Shown here piece after piece: positions 1 to 8,151 of a stretch of 64,000 nt of DNA (position 1 is the first letter of the stretch; every line of letters begins with the position of its first letter). This stretch comes from Tellurirhabdus rosea (lineage in GTDB: Bacteria; Bacteroidota; Bacteroidia; Cytophagales; Spirosomataceae): the NCBI RefSeq assembly GCF_026278345.1, contig NZ_CP111085.1:3985501-4049500 (forward strand), given 5' to 3'. The notes beneath the pieces were generated by a model. The model searched no databases, had not been told where the DNA came from, and worked only from the letters and a program-made list of their open reading frames with translations. The translations under genes and the position numbers were made by a program.

Positions 1-75
1 CCCGAAAAAAGTAGTTTTTTGCAGGATAAAGCCTTTCTATTTAAATCGGCCTTAGTGGCTTATCTCTTTATTCGC

Positions 76-1740
76 ATGACGTATTTTTCAGGCCGCCGGG
101 TGCTGGCAGCGGCAGGACTGCTACTGCTGGGGCTGAACGCCGGGGCGCAGACAGGGACCGAGGCGCTGCTTCCGGTCAAAATTTCGGCCACAGCCCTGCC
201 CAAAAGCTGGCGGTGGATCGGAGCCATTTCGGCCGCACCGGATGCTTCCAGCTTCACTACCAAACCCGGTACTGCCTACCTCCTCGGCGGACGGGAACCG
301 CTGAACGTGCTGCAGGTCAACGACGACTTCCGGATGCGCTTCGACGTGATGATGACGCAGGGGGGCGACGTTGAGCTGTCGCTGCCCAACGGGTCGACGC
401 TCAGTCTGCTGCATTCTCCCGATCTGAACCGGATTCTGAAAGCGCCGGGACTGTGGCAGACCGTCGATCTGCGCTACCGGGCGGCTACCGGCGCGCAGCC
501 CGCCCTGCTCGAAAAACTGGTGATCAACGGCGTGACCGTACGCGAAGACCAGCGACTGGCCCCGGCGAAGGCGACCGGCAGCGTGGCGCTTTGGTCGCCC
601 AATGGCTCATTGGCCGTCAGGGACATGGCCTACCAGATTCTGTCGAACCGGCAGGTGGCTCGTCTGGGAAATGTCCGCTATAAACTCTACGAAGGCGAGG
701 CCGAAAAAGCCGCCGATCTGAGCGCCAAAAAGCCGCTGCAGGAAGGCACCCTGCCGGCCATCACGCACGAAGTGGCCTACGGACAGACCAAACGCTATTC
801 CATTGTGTACACCGGCGAACTGGAGGTGCTCCAGGACGGCCCGCTGACCTTCACCGTCCAGCAGGGCGGCATCGCCGGGATTCAGGTGGACGGGAAAGAC
901 GTGATCGCCCCCACCTACGCCGACCTCGGCCAGCCGCAAACCGCCCAAACCACGCTCAAAGCCGGTAAATACCCGGTGACAGTGTTTTTCAGCCGCTCGT
1001 GGCCGCGTCCGGGACTGGGCGTGTTTGTGTCGGGACCGGGCACGCGCCCGCAGGCCCTGCACCCGCAGGCTTCCCTGCCCGAACCGGACCCGGTGGGTCT
1101 GATCGCCGTTCGGGCCGCCGACCGTCCGTCGCTCATCCGGTCGTTTATTCAGTTGCCCAACGAGAAAAAGAAACGGACGCACTGCCTGTCGGTAGGAACA
1201 CCTGCCGGGCAGCACTACACGATGGACCTCAATCAGGGAGCCCTGCTGCAGGTATGGAAAGGTGATTTTGCCGATGTAACCGAAATGTGGCACGAGCGCG
1301 GCGAACCGCAGTTGCTCAAACCCATCGGAACCCTCGTTTCGCTGGGCGGACAGCCTACGCTGGCGGCTCTGAACGATGCCAACCAGGTGTGGCCCGACAG
1401 CCTGAACGACGAAAAGGACTTTCTCTACAAAGGCTGGAAACTCGACGCCGACGGCTATCCAACGCTGCAGTACAGCTACCGCGGGGCCGCCATCAGCGAT
1501 TTCATCAAACCCATTTCCAACGGGCTGTCCCGGACGCTGACGGTAAACGGCGGCCCCGGATTGTACTGCCGACTGGCGGCGGGGAAGGATGTGGAAGAGG
1601 TCCGGAAAGGATTGTATGCCGTAGACAACCACAGCTATTACATCCAGCTGGACCCCAAGGCCAAACCGGTCATTCGCAACAACCGCGAACTGCTGCTGCC
1701 CGTCAGCAATGGTACCATTCAATACTCAATCATCTGGTAA
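76..1740 (+). CDS. Secreted LamG-like/PA14 domain protein
   Basis: Seen: 554 residues from the ATG at 76; a TTG further upstream is in frame, but the ATG puts a clean signal peptide first (hydrophobic core about residues 9-20, AGA-Q cleavage near 24/25). Residues about 45-190 look like a concanavalin/LamG-type sandwich of the DUF1080 kind. Residues about 215-330 look like a PA14 domain, with a stretch about a bound ligand cavity and the segment GGIAGIQVDGKD. The last 200 residues are beta-rich and unassigned. Family knowledge: such modules bind or act on carbohydrate at the cell surface or in the periplasm. It lies 78 bp upstream of the cupredoxin-propeller gene in the same direction, so a two-gene operon for sugar oxidation is inferred. 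No catalytic residue was recognised. Confidence 0.75.
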   Translation: MTYFSGRRVLAAAGLLLLGLNAGAQTGTEALLPVKISATALPKSWRWIGAISAAPDASSFTTKPGTAYLLGGREPLNVLQVNDDFRMRFDVMMTQGGDVELSLPNGSTLSLLHSPDLNRILKAPGLWQTVDLRYRAATGAQPALLEKLVINGVTVREDQRLAPAKATGSVALWSPNGSLAVRDMAYQILSNRQVARLGNVRYKLYEGEAEKAADLSAKKPLQEGTLPAITHEVAYGQTKRYSIVYTGELEVLQDGPLTFTVQQGGIAGIQVDGKDVIAPTYADLGQPQTAQTTLKAGKYPVTVFFSRSWPRPGLGVFVSGPGTRPQALHPQASLPEPDPVGLIAVRAADRPSLIRSFIQLPNEKKKRTHCLSVGTPAGQHYTMDLNQGALLQVWKGDFADVTEMWHERGEPQLLKPIGTLVSLGGQPTLAALNDANQVWPDSLNDEKDFLYKGWKLDADGYPTLQYSYRGAAISDFIKPISNGLSRTLTVNGGPGLYCRLAAGKDVEEVRKGLYAVDNHSYYIQLDPKAKPVIRNNRELLLPVSNGTIQYSIIW

Positions 1741-1818
1741 CCTTTGATTAACTTTGAGATTCCCTGACGCCGCAAACGAGTCTTTTGCCGTCATCGGGAT
1801 TGTCAGAGAGACACAGAG

Positions 1819-3834
1819 ATGAAAAAAACACTCCTATTTATATCTTCTCTCCTCATCGCCGGGGCGACGCTGGCGCAGAATCGCCCGATGACGGAGAACG
1901 ATTATTACCGCCTCGTCACGCTGCCTGTGCCCGAAGGAGTTTCGCTGGAAGTGGGCGGCATGGCTGTCCTGCCCGACGGTCGGCTGGGCGTCAGCACGCG
2001 CCGGGGGGAGGTCTGGCTCATCAGCAACCCTTATATGCAGGGCAGCCGCCAGCCGCAATACAAGCGTTTTGCCTACGGTCTGCACGAACCGCTCGGCCTG
2101 AACTACCGCAACGGTGTCATTATGGCCACACAGCGCGGGGAGGTGACGCGCCTGCTGGATACCGACGGCAACGGCGAAGCGGACGAATACCAGTCGGTGG
2201 TCAAATGGCCGCTGTCGGGCAATTACCACGAGTACAGCTACGGCCCGGTGAACCTGCCCGACGGCGATATGCTGCTGACGCTCAACCTCGACTGGATCGG
2301 CTTTGGCGCCAGTCTGGCCAAATGGCGCGGCTGGATGCTCAAAATGAATGAAAAAGGGGAAATCAAACCCTGGGCCACGGGTCTGCGTTCGCCCGCCGGG
2401 TTCGGTGCCCTGCGCAACGGCGCGATTTTCTACACCGAGAACCAGGGCGACTGGGTCGGCTCGGGCCGGATGACGCACCTCGAAGAAGGCGATTTTGCCG
2501 GAAACCCCGCCGGTCTGCGCTGGTCGTCGGAGCCCGGTTCGCCCCTGAAACTAAAGCCGGAAGACGTGCCGAGCACCGGCAAACCGATGCACGAGGTCGC
2601 CAAGACGATCCCGAATCTGAAGCTTCCGGCGGTCTGGTTTCCGCACACACTGATGGGCATTTCGACTTCGGATATTGTCGAGGACACGACGGCCGCCCGC
2701 TTCGGCCCGTTCGACGGGCAGCTCTTCGTTGGCGATCAGGGGCATAGCAAAATCATGCGCGTATTTCTGGAAAAAGTGGCCGGCAAGTACCAGGGCGCCT
2801 GTTTTCCGTTCCGCGAAGGCTTTATGTCGGGTATTCTGCGCATGCGCTGGGGGCTCGACGGCTCGATGTTCGTCGGACAGACCAGCCGGGGCTGGTCGGC
2901 CACCGGCAAGGCGTCGTACGGCGTACAGCGCCTCGTCTGGACCGGAAAGACGCCGTTTGAGATGAAGGCGGTCCGGTCGATGCCCGACGGCTTTGAGGTG
3001 GAGTTTACGCTGCCGGTAGACAAAACCGCCGCCGCCAATCCGGATGCCTACAGCCTGAACAGCTTTACGTACAAGTACCACAAGACCTACGGCAGCCCGA
3101 TCGAAGATGCCAAAGCGGTGCCCATCCGCGGCGTGGTGGTGTCGGCGGACGGCCTGAAAGCCCGCATCGTGGCCGATACGGCGCTGCGCCAGGGCTATAT
3201 CCACGAGATCAAAGCCGAGGGTGTGAAATCGGCGGACGGTCTGCCGCTGCTGCACACCTTTGCGTATTATACGCTCAACAACATTGCTCCCGGCGAGCCT
3301 ATGGCGATGGCCCCGCGGCCGAAGCACAACCACGACATGATGGCCATGGCCTCGACCAAACCGGCCGTGGCTCCGGCCAAAGGCAAACCGGCGGGCAAGG
3401 CAGGCGCTGCTTCCCCCCAGGCCGCCAAACGGATTACGGCCCAGCCCGCCGACTGGACATCCGGCCCGGATCAGGTCATTACCATCGGCACCAAACCGGG
3501 ACTGAAATTTGACACCGAGCGGGTAGAGGTGAAGGCCGGAAGCCGCGTGAAGTGGGTGTTCAACAACAACGACGACATGCTGCACAACTGCGTCATCGTG
3601 AAGCCGGGCACCGCCGTGAACGTAGGCAATGCCGCCCTCAAGCTGGCCCTGAACGGCCCCAAAATGCAGTACGTCCCGGCGGTGGGCGAGGTGCTGTACC
3701 ATACGAACCTGCTCGAACCGGAAAGGGCCGAAGCCATTTATTTCGTGGCTCCGACCGAACCCGGCGATTACCAGTTCGTTTGCACCTTCCCCGGCCACGC
3801 AGGCCTGATGCAGGGCATTCTGCGGGTACGTTAA
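1819..3834 (+). CDS. Sorbosone-dehydrogenase-like beta-propeller fused to azurin-like cupredoxin
   Basis: Seen: 671 residues with a signal peptide (ending ATLAQ near residue 19). Residues about 30-470 form a PQQ/sorbosone-dehydrogenase-type propeller (repeated blades, GTRSPAGFG-like segments, DGSMFVGQTSRGW). A Pro/Ala/Lys-rich linker at about 490-540 joins a C-terminal cupredoxin. Its type 1 copper ligands are complete: His589, Cys655, His660 and Met664 (CTFPGHAGLM). Family knowledge: auracyanin/azurin-like domains carry single electrons, so the fusion suggests an enzyme with its own electron exit in the periplasm. No PQQ ligands could be verified, so the substrate is unknown. It is probably co-transcribed with the LamG/PA14 gene before it. 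A terminator follows directly. Confidence 0.85.
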   Translation: MKKTLLFISSLLIAGATLAQNRPMTENDYYRLVTLPVPEGVSLEVGGMAVLPDGRLGVSTRRGEVWLISNPYMQGSRQPQYKRFAYGLHEPLGLNYRNGVIMATQRGEVTRLLDTDGNGEADEYQSVVKWPLSGNYHEYSYGPVNLPDGDMLLTLNLDWIGFGASLAKWRGWMLKMNEKGEIKPWATGLRSPAGFGALRNGAIFYTENQGDWVGSGRMTHLEEGDFAGNPAGLRWSSEPGSPLKLKPEDVPSTGKPMHEVAKTIPNLKLPAVWFPHTLMGISTSDIVEDTTAARFGPFDGQLFVGDQGHSKIMRVFLEKVAGKYQGACFPFREGFMSGILRMRWGLDGSMFVGQTSRGWSATGKASYGVQRLVWTGKTPFEMKAVRSMPDGFEVEFTLPVDKTAAANPDAYSLNSFTYKYHKTYGSPIEDAKAVPIRGVVVSADGLKARIVADTALRQGYIHEIKAEGVKSADGLPLLHTFAYYTLNNIAPGEPMAMAPRPKHNHDMMAMASTKPAVAPAKGKPAGKAGAASPQAAKRITAQPADWTSGPDQVITIGTKPGLKFDTERVEVKAGSRVKWVFNNNDDMLHNCVIVKPGTAVNVGNAALKLALNGPKMQYVPAVGEVLYHTNLLEPERAEAIYFVAPTEPGDYQFVCTFPGHAGLMQGILRVR

Positions 3835-3865
3835 GAAGGATTGTCTGAATCGATTGACTCAATGA

Positions 3866-3900
3866 AGCGGTGTTACGTTCTGTGACACCGCTTTTTTTCT
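3866..3900 (+). terminator. Intrinsic terminator
   Basis: Arms AGCGGTGT (3866-3873) and ACACCGCT (3885-3892) pair perfectly and are followed by a run of T to 3898. It ends the cupredoxin-propeller gene 32 bp after its stop codon. Confidence 0.85.
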
Positions 3901-3907
3901 ATCTTAC
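3893..3907 (+). promoter_or_regulatory. Putative -7 promoter element TATCTTAC
   Basis: T-run followed by TATCTTAC at 3900-3907, 22 nt before the ATG at 3930. It resembles the Bacteroidota -7 consensus TAnnTTTG and recurs before other genes here (5113, 6900, 27664, 33639 minus). No clear -33 TTTG is seen. Confidence 0.4.
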
Positions 3908-3929
3908 CGTTTCAACTGTCCATACCTTT

Positions 3930-4475
3930 ATGATACGCAAAGCGACGGAATTCAGCCGGGAAGAAATTCTTTCCCAAAAAGAAAACTACGAGTATCAGCC
4001 TAAATTGACGGCTAAGCTGCAACTGAAAAATGGCCCGTTTTCGCAGGAAACAATCAACGAAATTGCGCTTTGGAAAGTCAACCGGTATGCGCTGCTGGAA
4101 GAAGAATTGATCAGCCAACTGAATGAGCTGGTTAACCTGAAACCCGGACAGCACCGGCAGGCCGAAGGCGTTTTGCGCAAACTTCTCCAAAAAGAGACAA
4201 AGGGAGTGGATTTGCCGATGGCCTCGACGATGCTGCGTTTCCGAAACCCGGAAGTTTTTCAAATCATTGACCGGCGGGCTTATCGGGTACTGATGGTAAA
4301 TGTTGATAAATACAATCTTTACACGGCCAGTTCAGTTGATACAAAAGTGAAGACATATTTTGAATATCTGGATGAGTTAATCCGGTTCTGCGCCGACAAA
4401 GCGATTCCGTTTACCGAAGCCGACATGCTCCTGTATCAGCTCGACAAAAAATACAACACTGAACCCATATATTAA
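3930..4475 (+). CDS. Hypothetical protein, possibly OGG-like helical DNA-glycosylase fold
   Basis: Seen: 181 residues, no signal peptide, mostly helical. The ATG at 3930 is preferred over an in-frame upstream codon because the promoter-like element and terminator lie between. The segment around residues 105-130, with a small-residue helix then LRFRNPEVFQIIDRRAYR, resembles the catalytic stretch of HhH 8-oxoguanine-glycosylase-like (OGG) proteins, where a Lys/Asp pair acts. That resemblance is from memory and weak. The gene stands alone between terminated units, with a gap of 39 bp to the next gene. Alternatively it is an unrelated conserved cytosolic protein. Confidence 0.6.
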   Translation: MIRKATEFSREEILSQKENYEYQPKLTAKLQLKNGPFSQETINEIALWKVNRYALLEEELISQLNELVNLKPGQHRQAEGVLRKLLQKETKGVDLPMASTMLRFRNPEVFQIIDRRAYRVLMVNVDKYNLYTASSVDTKVKTYFEYLDELIRFCADKAIPFTEADMLLYQLDKKYNTEPIY

Positions 4476-4514
4476 GCTTCCGTTCGTTACCCGGGAACAG
4501 CTTATTCCTTTTCC

Positions 4515-5051
4515 ATGAAGTTTACCACTGCTTTACGCATCTGCATTTTTTTTCTGGCGGTCCTCCCGGCCGTCCGCGCCCAAATCCGTCCCGACAGCCT
4601 TGCCAACCGCATTCCGGCCCATCTGCGGGCCATTGAACGGGCGCCCGGTTCCACGGCGCTGGGGGCGGTCTATTACTATGGTGAACAGCGGCTCCGCTCG
4701 CCTTTTTCCCTCGAAATTCCTTTCTACGAACTGGGCGATCCGGAGGTGCGGCGACAGTACCGGGTTTTCAAGACGTTCAACTCCATCAGCCAGCTGACGG
4801 CCCTGGTGCCGCTCGGCTATCTGCTTTTTCAGCCCAAAAACCAGCGCGTCCGGACGCGGGAATACTGGTACGTTTACATCGGCTCCATCGTGGCGTCGGT
4901 GGGGCTTTCCATCGGGGGAAATGTAAAAGTGTCGCAGGCCGTGCGCCGCTACAACAAGGTGCTTCTGGAAAAACGCCTTGGCGTGTCGATGGCCCCGGTT
5001 CCGGCCACGGGCCGGACGGCCGTAGGCCTCGGCGTGAGCGGTCGGTTCTGA
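4515..5051 (+). CDS. Hypothetical exported membrane-associated protein
   Basis: Seen: 178 residues. A signal peptide runs to about residue 22 (core IFFLAVLPAV, then RAQ). Two later hydrophobic stretches, about 95-107 and 118-136, are long enough to span or associate with a membrane; between and after them are Arg-rich, soluble segments. The 39 bp gap to the preceding gene allows co-transcription. The family was not recognised and no motif points to a function. Confidence 0.6.
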   Translation: MKFTTALRICIFFLAVLPAVRAQIRPDSLANRIPAHLRAIERAPGSTALGAVYYYGEQRLRSPFSLEIPFYELGDPEVRRQYRVFKTFNSISQLTALVPLGYLLFQPKNQRVRTREYWYVYIGSIVASVGLSIGGNVKVSQAVRRYNKVLLEKRLGVSMAPVPATGRTAVGLGVSGRF

Positions 5052-5105
5052 CGGACGAACGGGCGGGGTGTCTGTCCGGTTTCGGCGCACTGGCAGATAA
5101 GGCGT

Positions 5106-5120
5106 TTTTTTGTATCTTAC
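5106..5120 (+). promoter_or_regulatory. Putative promoter element TTTTTTTGTATCTTAC
   Basis: T-run, then TTTGTATCTTAC at 5109-5120, 21 nt before the ATG at 5142. The same 12-mer occurs on the minus strand at 33632-33643, upstream of the acetyltransferase gene. Confidence 0.45.
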
Positions 5121-5141
5121 GTTCTCTCAACGCCTTATCCC

Positions 5142-5438
5142 ATGAGCCATACGCACGAAGAAGAAAACACGGACCTGATTTTTCGGGAGTTGTTTCCGCC
5201 TGAGGAGGCCCGGTTCTACACCCGGCCGGTCCGTGGGCTGCCAACCGAACGCATCGCTTACTGGTCAATTGCGGTTTCGGTGCTGTTGGCCGGGGCCCTG
5301 GTAACCTCGTGGTTCGTGGAGAAAAGCCGACCCGTGCAACGTTCGGCGCCCTCCCTGCGTATGGACAGGCAGGTCGGAACGGAGCCGGTGGGAGCGCCGC
5401 CAGCCAAACGAAAACCAGCCGGAGCGTCACAGCTTTGA
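5142..5438 (+). CDS. Small single-pass membrane protein, hypothetical
   Basis: Seen: 98 residues. The first 40 are charged and acidic (HEEENTDLIF). One hydrophobic helix spans about residues 46-64 (WSIAVSVLLAGALVTSWF), followed by a basic, Pro-rich tail, so the N-terminus may face outward by the positive-inside rule. Codon use and GC match its neighbours, and a promoter-like element lies 21 nt upstream, which supports a real gene. Family not recognised; no function proposed. Confidence 0.55.
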   Translation: MSHTHEEENTDLIFRELFPPEEARFYTRPVRGLPTERIAYWSIAVSVLLAGALVTSWFVEKSRPVQRSAPSLRMDRQVGTEPVGAPPAKRKPAGASQL

Positions 5439-5484
5439 AAAAAACGCTATTTTGCTCCTAGTTTTTACGCTTGTTCCCAACTGA

Positions 5485-6852
5485 ATGAACCGATTTGCAG
5501 CATCTTTCCTTCTCAGTACGCTTCCGTTTGCTCTTTCTGCCCAGTCGATCGTGCAGCGTGACCCGGCCATTACCCAACTGGTCAGTGAAGTTTCCGCCGA
5601 CAGCCTGCGGGCGCACGTGCAGGGGCTGGTGAGCTTCGGCACCCGCCACACCCTCAGTACCACGACCGACCCCAAACGGGGCATCGGTGCCGCCCGGCGG
5701 TGGGTCCTCGGCAAGTTTCAGCACTACGCCCGGCAGTCGGGCGGACGCCTGACGGCCACCATCGACACCTGGACGCTGCAGCCCGACGGCAAGCGGGTGG
5801 ATAAGCCCACCGAAATGGGCAACGTCATGGCTACCCTGAAAGGCACCGACCCGGCCGACAACCGCGTTTTTCTGGTGACAGGCCATATCGACAGCCGCGT
5901 CACGAACGTCATGAACCGCGATGCGGATGCTCCGGGGGCCAATGACGACGGCTCGGGAACGGCAGCCGTGATTGAACTCTGCCGGGTGATGAGCAAGGCC
6001 AAGTTCCCGGCTACCATCGTGTTTGTCTGTGTCAGCGGCGAAGAACAGAGCCTGCTCGGCGCGGGCCACCTGGCCGAACGGGCCAAAACCGAAAACTGGA
6101 ACCTCCAGGCCGTGCTCAACAACGACATCATGGGGTCCAACAACAGCAGCGTCACCACGCCCGGCGAAACCAAAATCATCGACAACACCCGCCTGCGCGT
6201 CTTCAGCGAAGGTTTACCGGCTTATCAACTGGCCGACCGGGCGGCGGGCATCCGGCAGCTGGGTTCCGAAAACGACGGACCTGCCCGGCAACTGGCCCGG
6301 TACGTGAAGGAGGTCGGCGAACGGTACGTCGATCATCTGGAAATAGTCATGATCTACCGCAACGACCGCTACCTGCGCGGCGGCGACCATACGCCGTTTG
6401 TCGAGCGGGGCTTCCCGGCCGTTCGTTTCAGCGAAATGAACGAGAATTTCGAGCACCAGCACCAGGACCTGCGCACCCAGGACGGCATCGAGTACGGCGA
6501 TTACACCAAATTCATGGATTTCGAGTACCTGAAGAAGAACACCGCCGTCAACCTGGCGTCGCTGGCGAATCTGGCCAAGGCACCGGGCACGCCCGAGACC
6601 GTCACGATGGACGTTCGTAACCTGACCAACTCTACGGCTCTGTACTGGCAGGCCCCCAAAACCGGCAAAATCAAAGGCTATTACGTGCTGATGCGCGAAA
6701 CCCACTGGCCATTCTGGCAGAAGAAATTTTATACCGAAAAGCTGGGCATGACCGTTCCCTATTCGAAAGACAACTACTTTTTTGCCGTCCAGGCGGTGAG
6801 TGAAGACGGGAACGAAAGCCTGCCGGTCCTGCCCAAAGCCAATCTTCGGTAA
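5485..6852 (+). CDS. M28 family zinc aminopeptidase with C-terminal FN3-like domain
   Basis: Seen: 455 residues with a signal peptide (cleavage near ALSA-Q, residue 19). The M28 set of metal and catalytic residues is complete: His134 in TGHIDSR, bridging Asp154 in PGANDDGSG, Glu186 and Glu187 in SGEEQ, Asp214 in NNDIMG, and His302 in GGDHTPF. Residues about 370-455 form a fibronectin-III-like beta domain. Family knowledge: these are secreted or periplasmic exopeptidases that take residues from peptide N-termini with two zinc ions. It is a single gene, 46 bp after the small membrane protein. Confidence 0.92.
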   Translation: MNRFAASFLLSTLPFALSAQSIVQRDPAITQLVSEVSADSLRAHVQGLVSFGTRHTLSTTTDPKRGIGAARRWVLGKFQHYARQSGGRLTATIDTWTLQPDGKRVDKPTEMGNVMATLKGTDPADNRVFLVTGHIDSRVTNVMNRDADAPGANDDGSGTAAVIELCRVMSKAKFPATIVFVCVSGEEQSLLGAGHLAERAKTENWNLQAVLNNDIMGSNNSSVTTPGETKIIDNTRLRVFSEGLPAYQLADRAAGIRQLGSENDGPARQLARYVKEVGERYVDHLEIVMIYRNDRYLRGGDHTPFVERGFPAVRFSEMNENFEHQHQDLRTQDGIEYGDYTKFMDFEYLKKNTAVNLASLANLAKAPGTPETVTMDVRNLTNSTALYWQAPKTGKIKGYYVLMRETHWPFWQKKFYTEKLGMTVPYSKDNYFFAVQAVSEDGNESLPVLPKANLR

Positions 6853-6892
6853 CTGGGTCAGAAAATGGGTTTTGGTGACCGCTGGCATTTAT

Positions 6893-6907
6893 TTTTTTGT
6901 ACATTAC
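6893..6907 (+). promoter_or_regulatory. Putative promoter element TACATTAC
   Basis: T-run followed by GTACATTACG at 6899-6908, 44 nt before the ATG at 6952. One of a recurring TATCTTAC-like set. Confidence 0.35.
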
Positions 6908-6951
6908 GAGTAATACACACGATTTTGTTCAACCCCCTGATTAGGTTTTTT

Positions 6952-7398
6952 ATGAAAAAGTTGGTTTACCTGTTAAGTCTGGTGCTGGTGATGGCCGGAC
7001 TTAGTTCCTGCGACAAAGATTCCGATCCTACTCCGCCACCGGCCATCGTGGGCCGCTGGGAATTGAACCGTGGGTTGCTCAGCGGTTTTGCGGCCCCTAA
7101 TCAGGGATTGAACGGCAACGCAATCGACCTGTATATGCTCGAAGGCTACGGCTCACGCATCGATATTTTTGAGGACAAAACCTTCAACGTCAACGTCCGC
7201 CAGACGGTCGTGGTGGACTTTCAGGGCACCTGGGAGTTTGCCAATGACAAACTGACCCTTACCTACGACGACGGCACCGATCCGGAAGAATATACGTACA
7301 CCAAAACGGGTAACATCGAGGAACTGTCGAGCACAGTTCAGAACTACGCGCTGGATAGTACAACCCGGGGACGCATTCAGGTTTTCTACCGGAAATAG
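6952..7398 (+). CDS. Lipocalin-like lipoprotein, paralog of the next gene
   Basis: Seen: 148 residues from the ATG at 6952; an in-frame upstream ATG would bury the signal peptide. The lipobox LSSC places the lipidated Cys at about residue 19, followed by DKDSDPTPPP, a typical linker. The body has IVGRWELNRG near its start and FQGTWEFANDKLTLTYDDG later, the pattern of lipocalin-like/DUF4923-type beta-barrel lipoproteins of Bacteroidota. Asp right after the lipidated Cys differs from the acidic export signal of surface lipoproteins only in length, so location (inner face or surface of the outer membrane) is open. It is followed by a terminator and a paralog. Confidence 0.7.
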   Translation: MKKLVYLLSLVLVMAGLSSCDKDSDPTPPPAIVGRWELNRGLLSGFAAPNQGLNGNAIDLYMLEGYGSRIDIFEDKTFNVNVRQTVVVDFQGTWEFANDKLTLTYDDGTDPEEYTYTKTGNIEELSSTVQNYALDSTTRGRIQVFYRK

Positions 7399-7417
7399 GA
7401 AACGGCCCTCAGCGGAC

Positions 7418-7449
7418 AGCCCCGGCACCCAAACGCCGGGGCTTTTTAT
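7418..7449 (+). terminator. Intrinsic terminator
   Basis: Perfect 9-bp stem AGCCCCGGC (7418-7426) with GCCGGGGCT (7435-7443), then TTTTTA. It lies 19 bp after the lipocalin-like gene. Confidence 0.9.
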
Positions 7450-7535
7450 GTCCGGAGAGCGCAAAAATTATTCTGTTTGCTGAGTTGGAATACATTTTGT
7501 GCAGAGTCTGACAGTAACTTGACTTAACACAACGT

Positions 7536-8015
7536 ATGAAAGCTTTAGTGAACGGACTTCTCCTGCTGGTGATGCTGGTGGGGCTTTTTGGCTGTAACCC
7601 GGATAAAGACCTGCTTCCCGCTGAAGAAAAGAAAGATACCATCGCCGGCGAATGGACCCTGGGCCGGATTCGCTTCAGCGGATTTCCTACGCCTTACGAA
7701 ATTGAGAACGGCGACGTAGACCCGGCCCAGTACGGCATCGAAGAACGGATTCGCCTGCATAGCGACAGCACCTTCGTCCTGACCCAGCGCACGGGGGAAA
7801 TCACCGATTTTGACGGAACCTGGAAGTTCACCGGCCAGGACCTGAAACTACAGTACCGGCAGGGCGTTCAGGAGCAACTGACGCTCAACAGCAATAAAAA
7901 CTCCGCCCAGCTGATTTCGACGCCCTACGAGGAGCAGGATACGCTCGTCAATCCGACAACCAAAAAGCCGGAAGTCGTCAAATACCAGGTGCAGTTTGTG
8001 TACGAGCGTAGATAA
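7536..8015 (+). CDS. Lipocalin-like lipoprotein, second copy
   Basis: Seen: 159 residues with a lipobox LFGC (Cys at about residue 20) and a Pro/Glu/Lys linker. IAGEWTLGRIRFSGF aligns with IVGRWELNRGLLSGF of the preceding gene, and ITDFDGTWKFTGQDLKLQY aligns with VVDFQGTWEFANDKLTLTY. The two are therefore tandem paralogs, diverged but with the same order of motifs. A terminator between them suggests separate transcription. Function unknown; ligand binding is only suggested by the fold. The stop codon leads at once into an inverted repeat. Confidence 0.7.
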   Translation: MKALVNGLLLLVMLVGLFGCNPDKDLLPAEEKKDTIAGEWTLGRIRFSGFPTPYEIENGDVDPAQYGIEERIRLHSDSTFVLTQRTGEITDFDGTWKFTGQDLKLQYRQGVQEQLTLNSNKNSAQLISTPYEEQDTLVNPTTKKPEVVKYQVQFVYERR

Positions 8016-8107
8016 TTGAGTGAATGAGTGAATGAGTGATTGGGTGAGCGGAGCGGCTTTTCTATGGAGGCAACGCCACGCAATCGCTCATTCATTCCAT
8101 CACTCAA
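8016..8107. repeat. Short-word inverted repeat (hairpin H1)
   Basis: Left arm 8016-8050 is tandem GAGTGAAT-like 8-mers; right arm 8085-8107 is its complement. The apex has GCGGAGC (8048-8054). It starts at the stop codon of the lipoprotein gene. Confidence 0.85.
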
Positions 8108-8151
8108 CTAAAAAATCTTAACTTGGGCTGCTAACCACCTCCTCACAGCCC

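Noticed and set aside
607-1722. Minus-strand frame of 371 codons within the LamG/PA14 gene
   Set aside because: Antisense of a gene with a signal peptide and domain pattern; no recognisable motif of its own.
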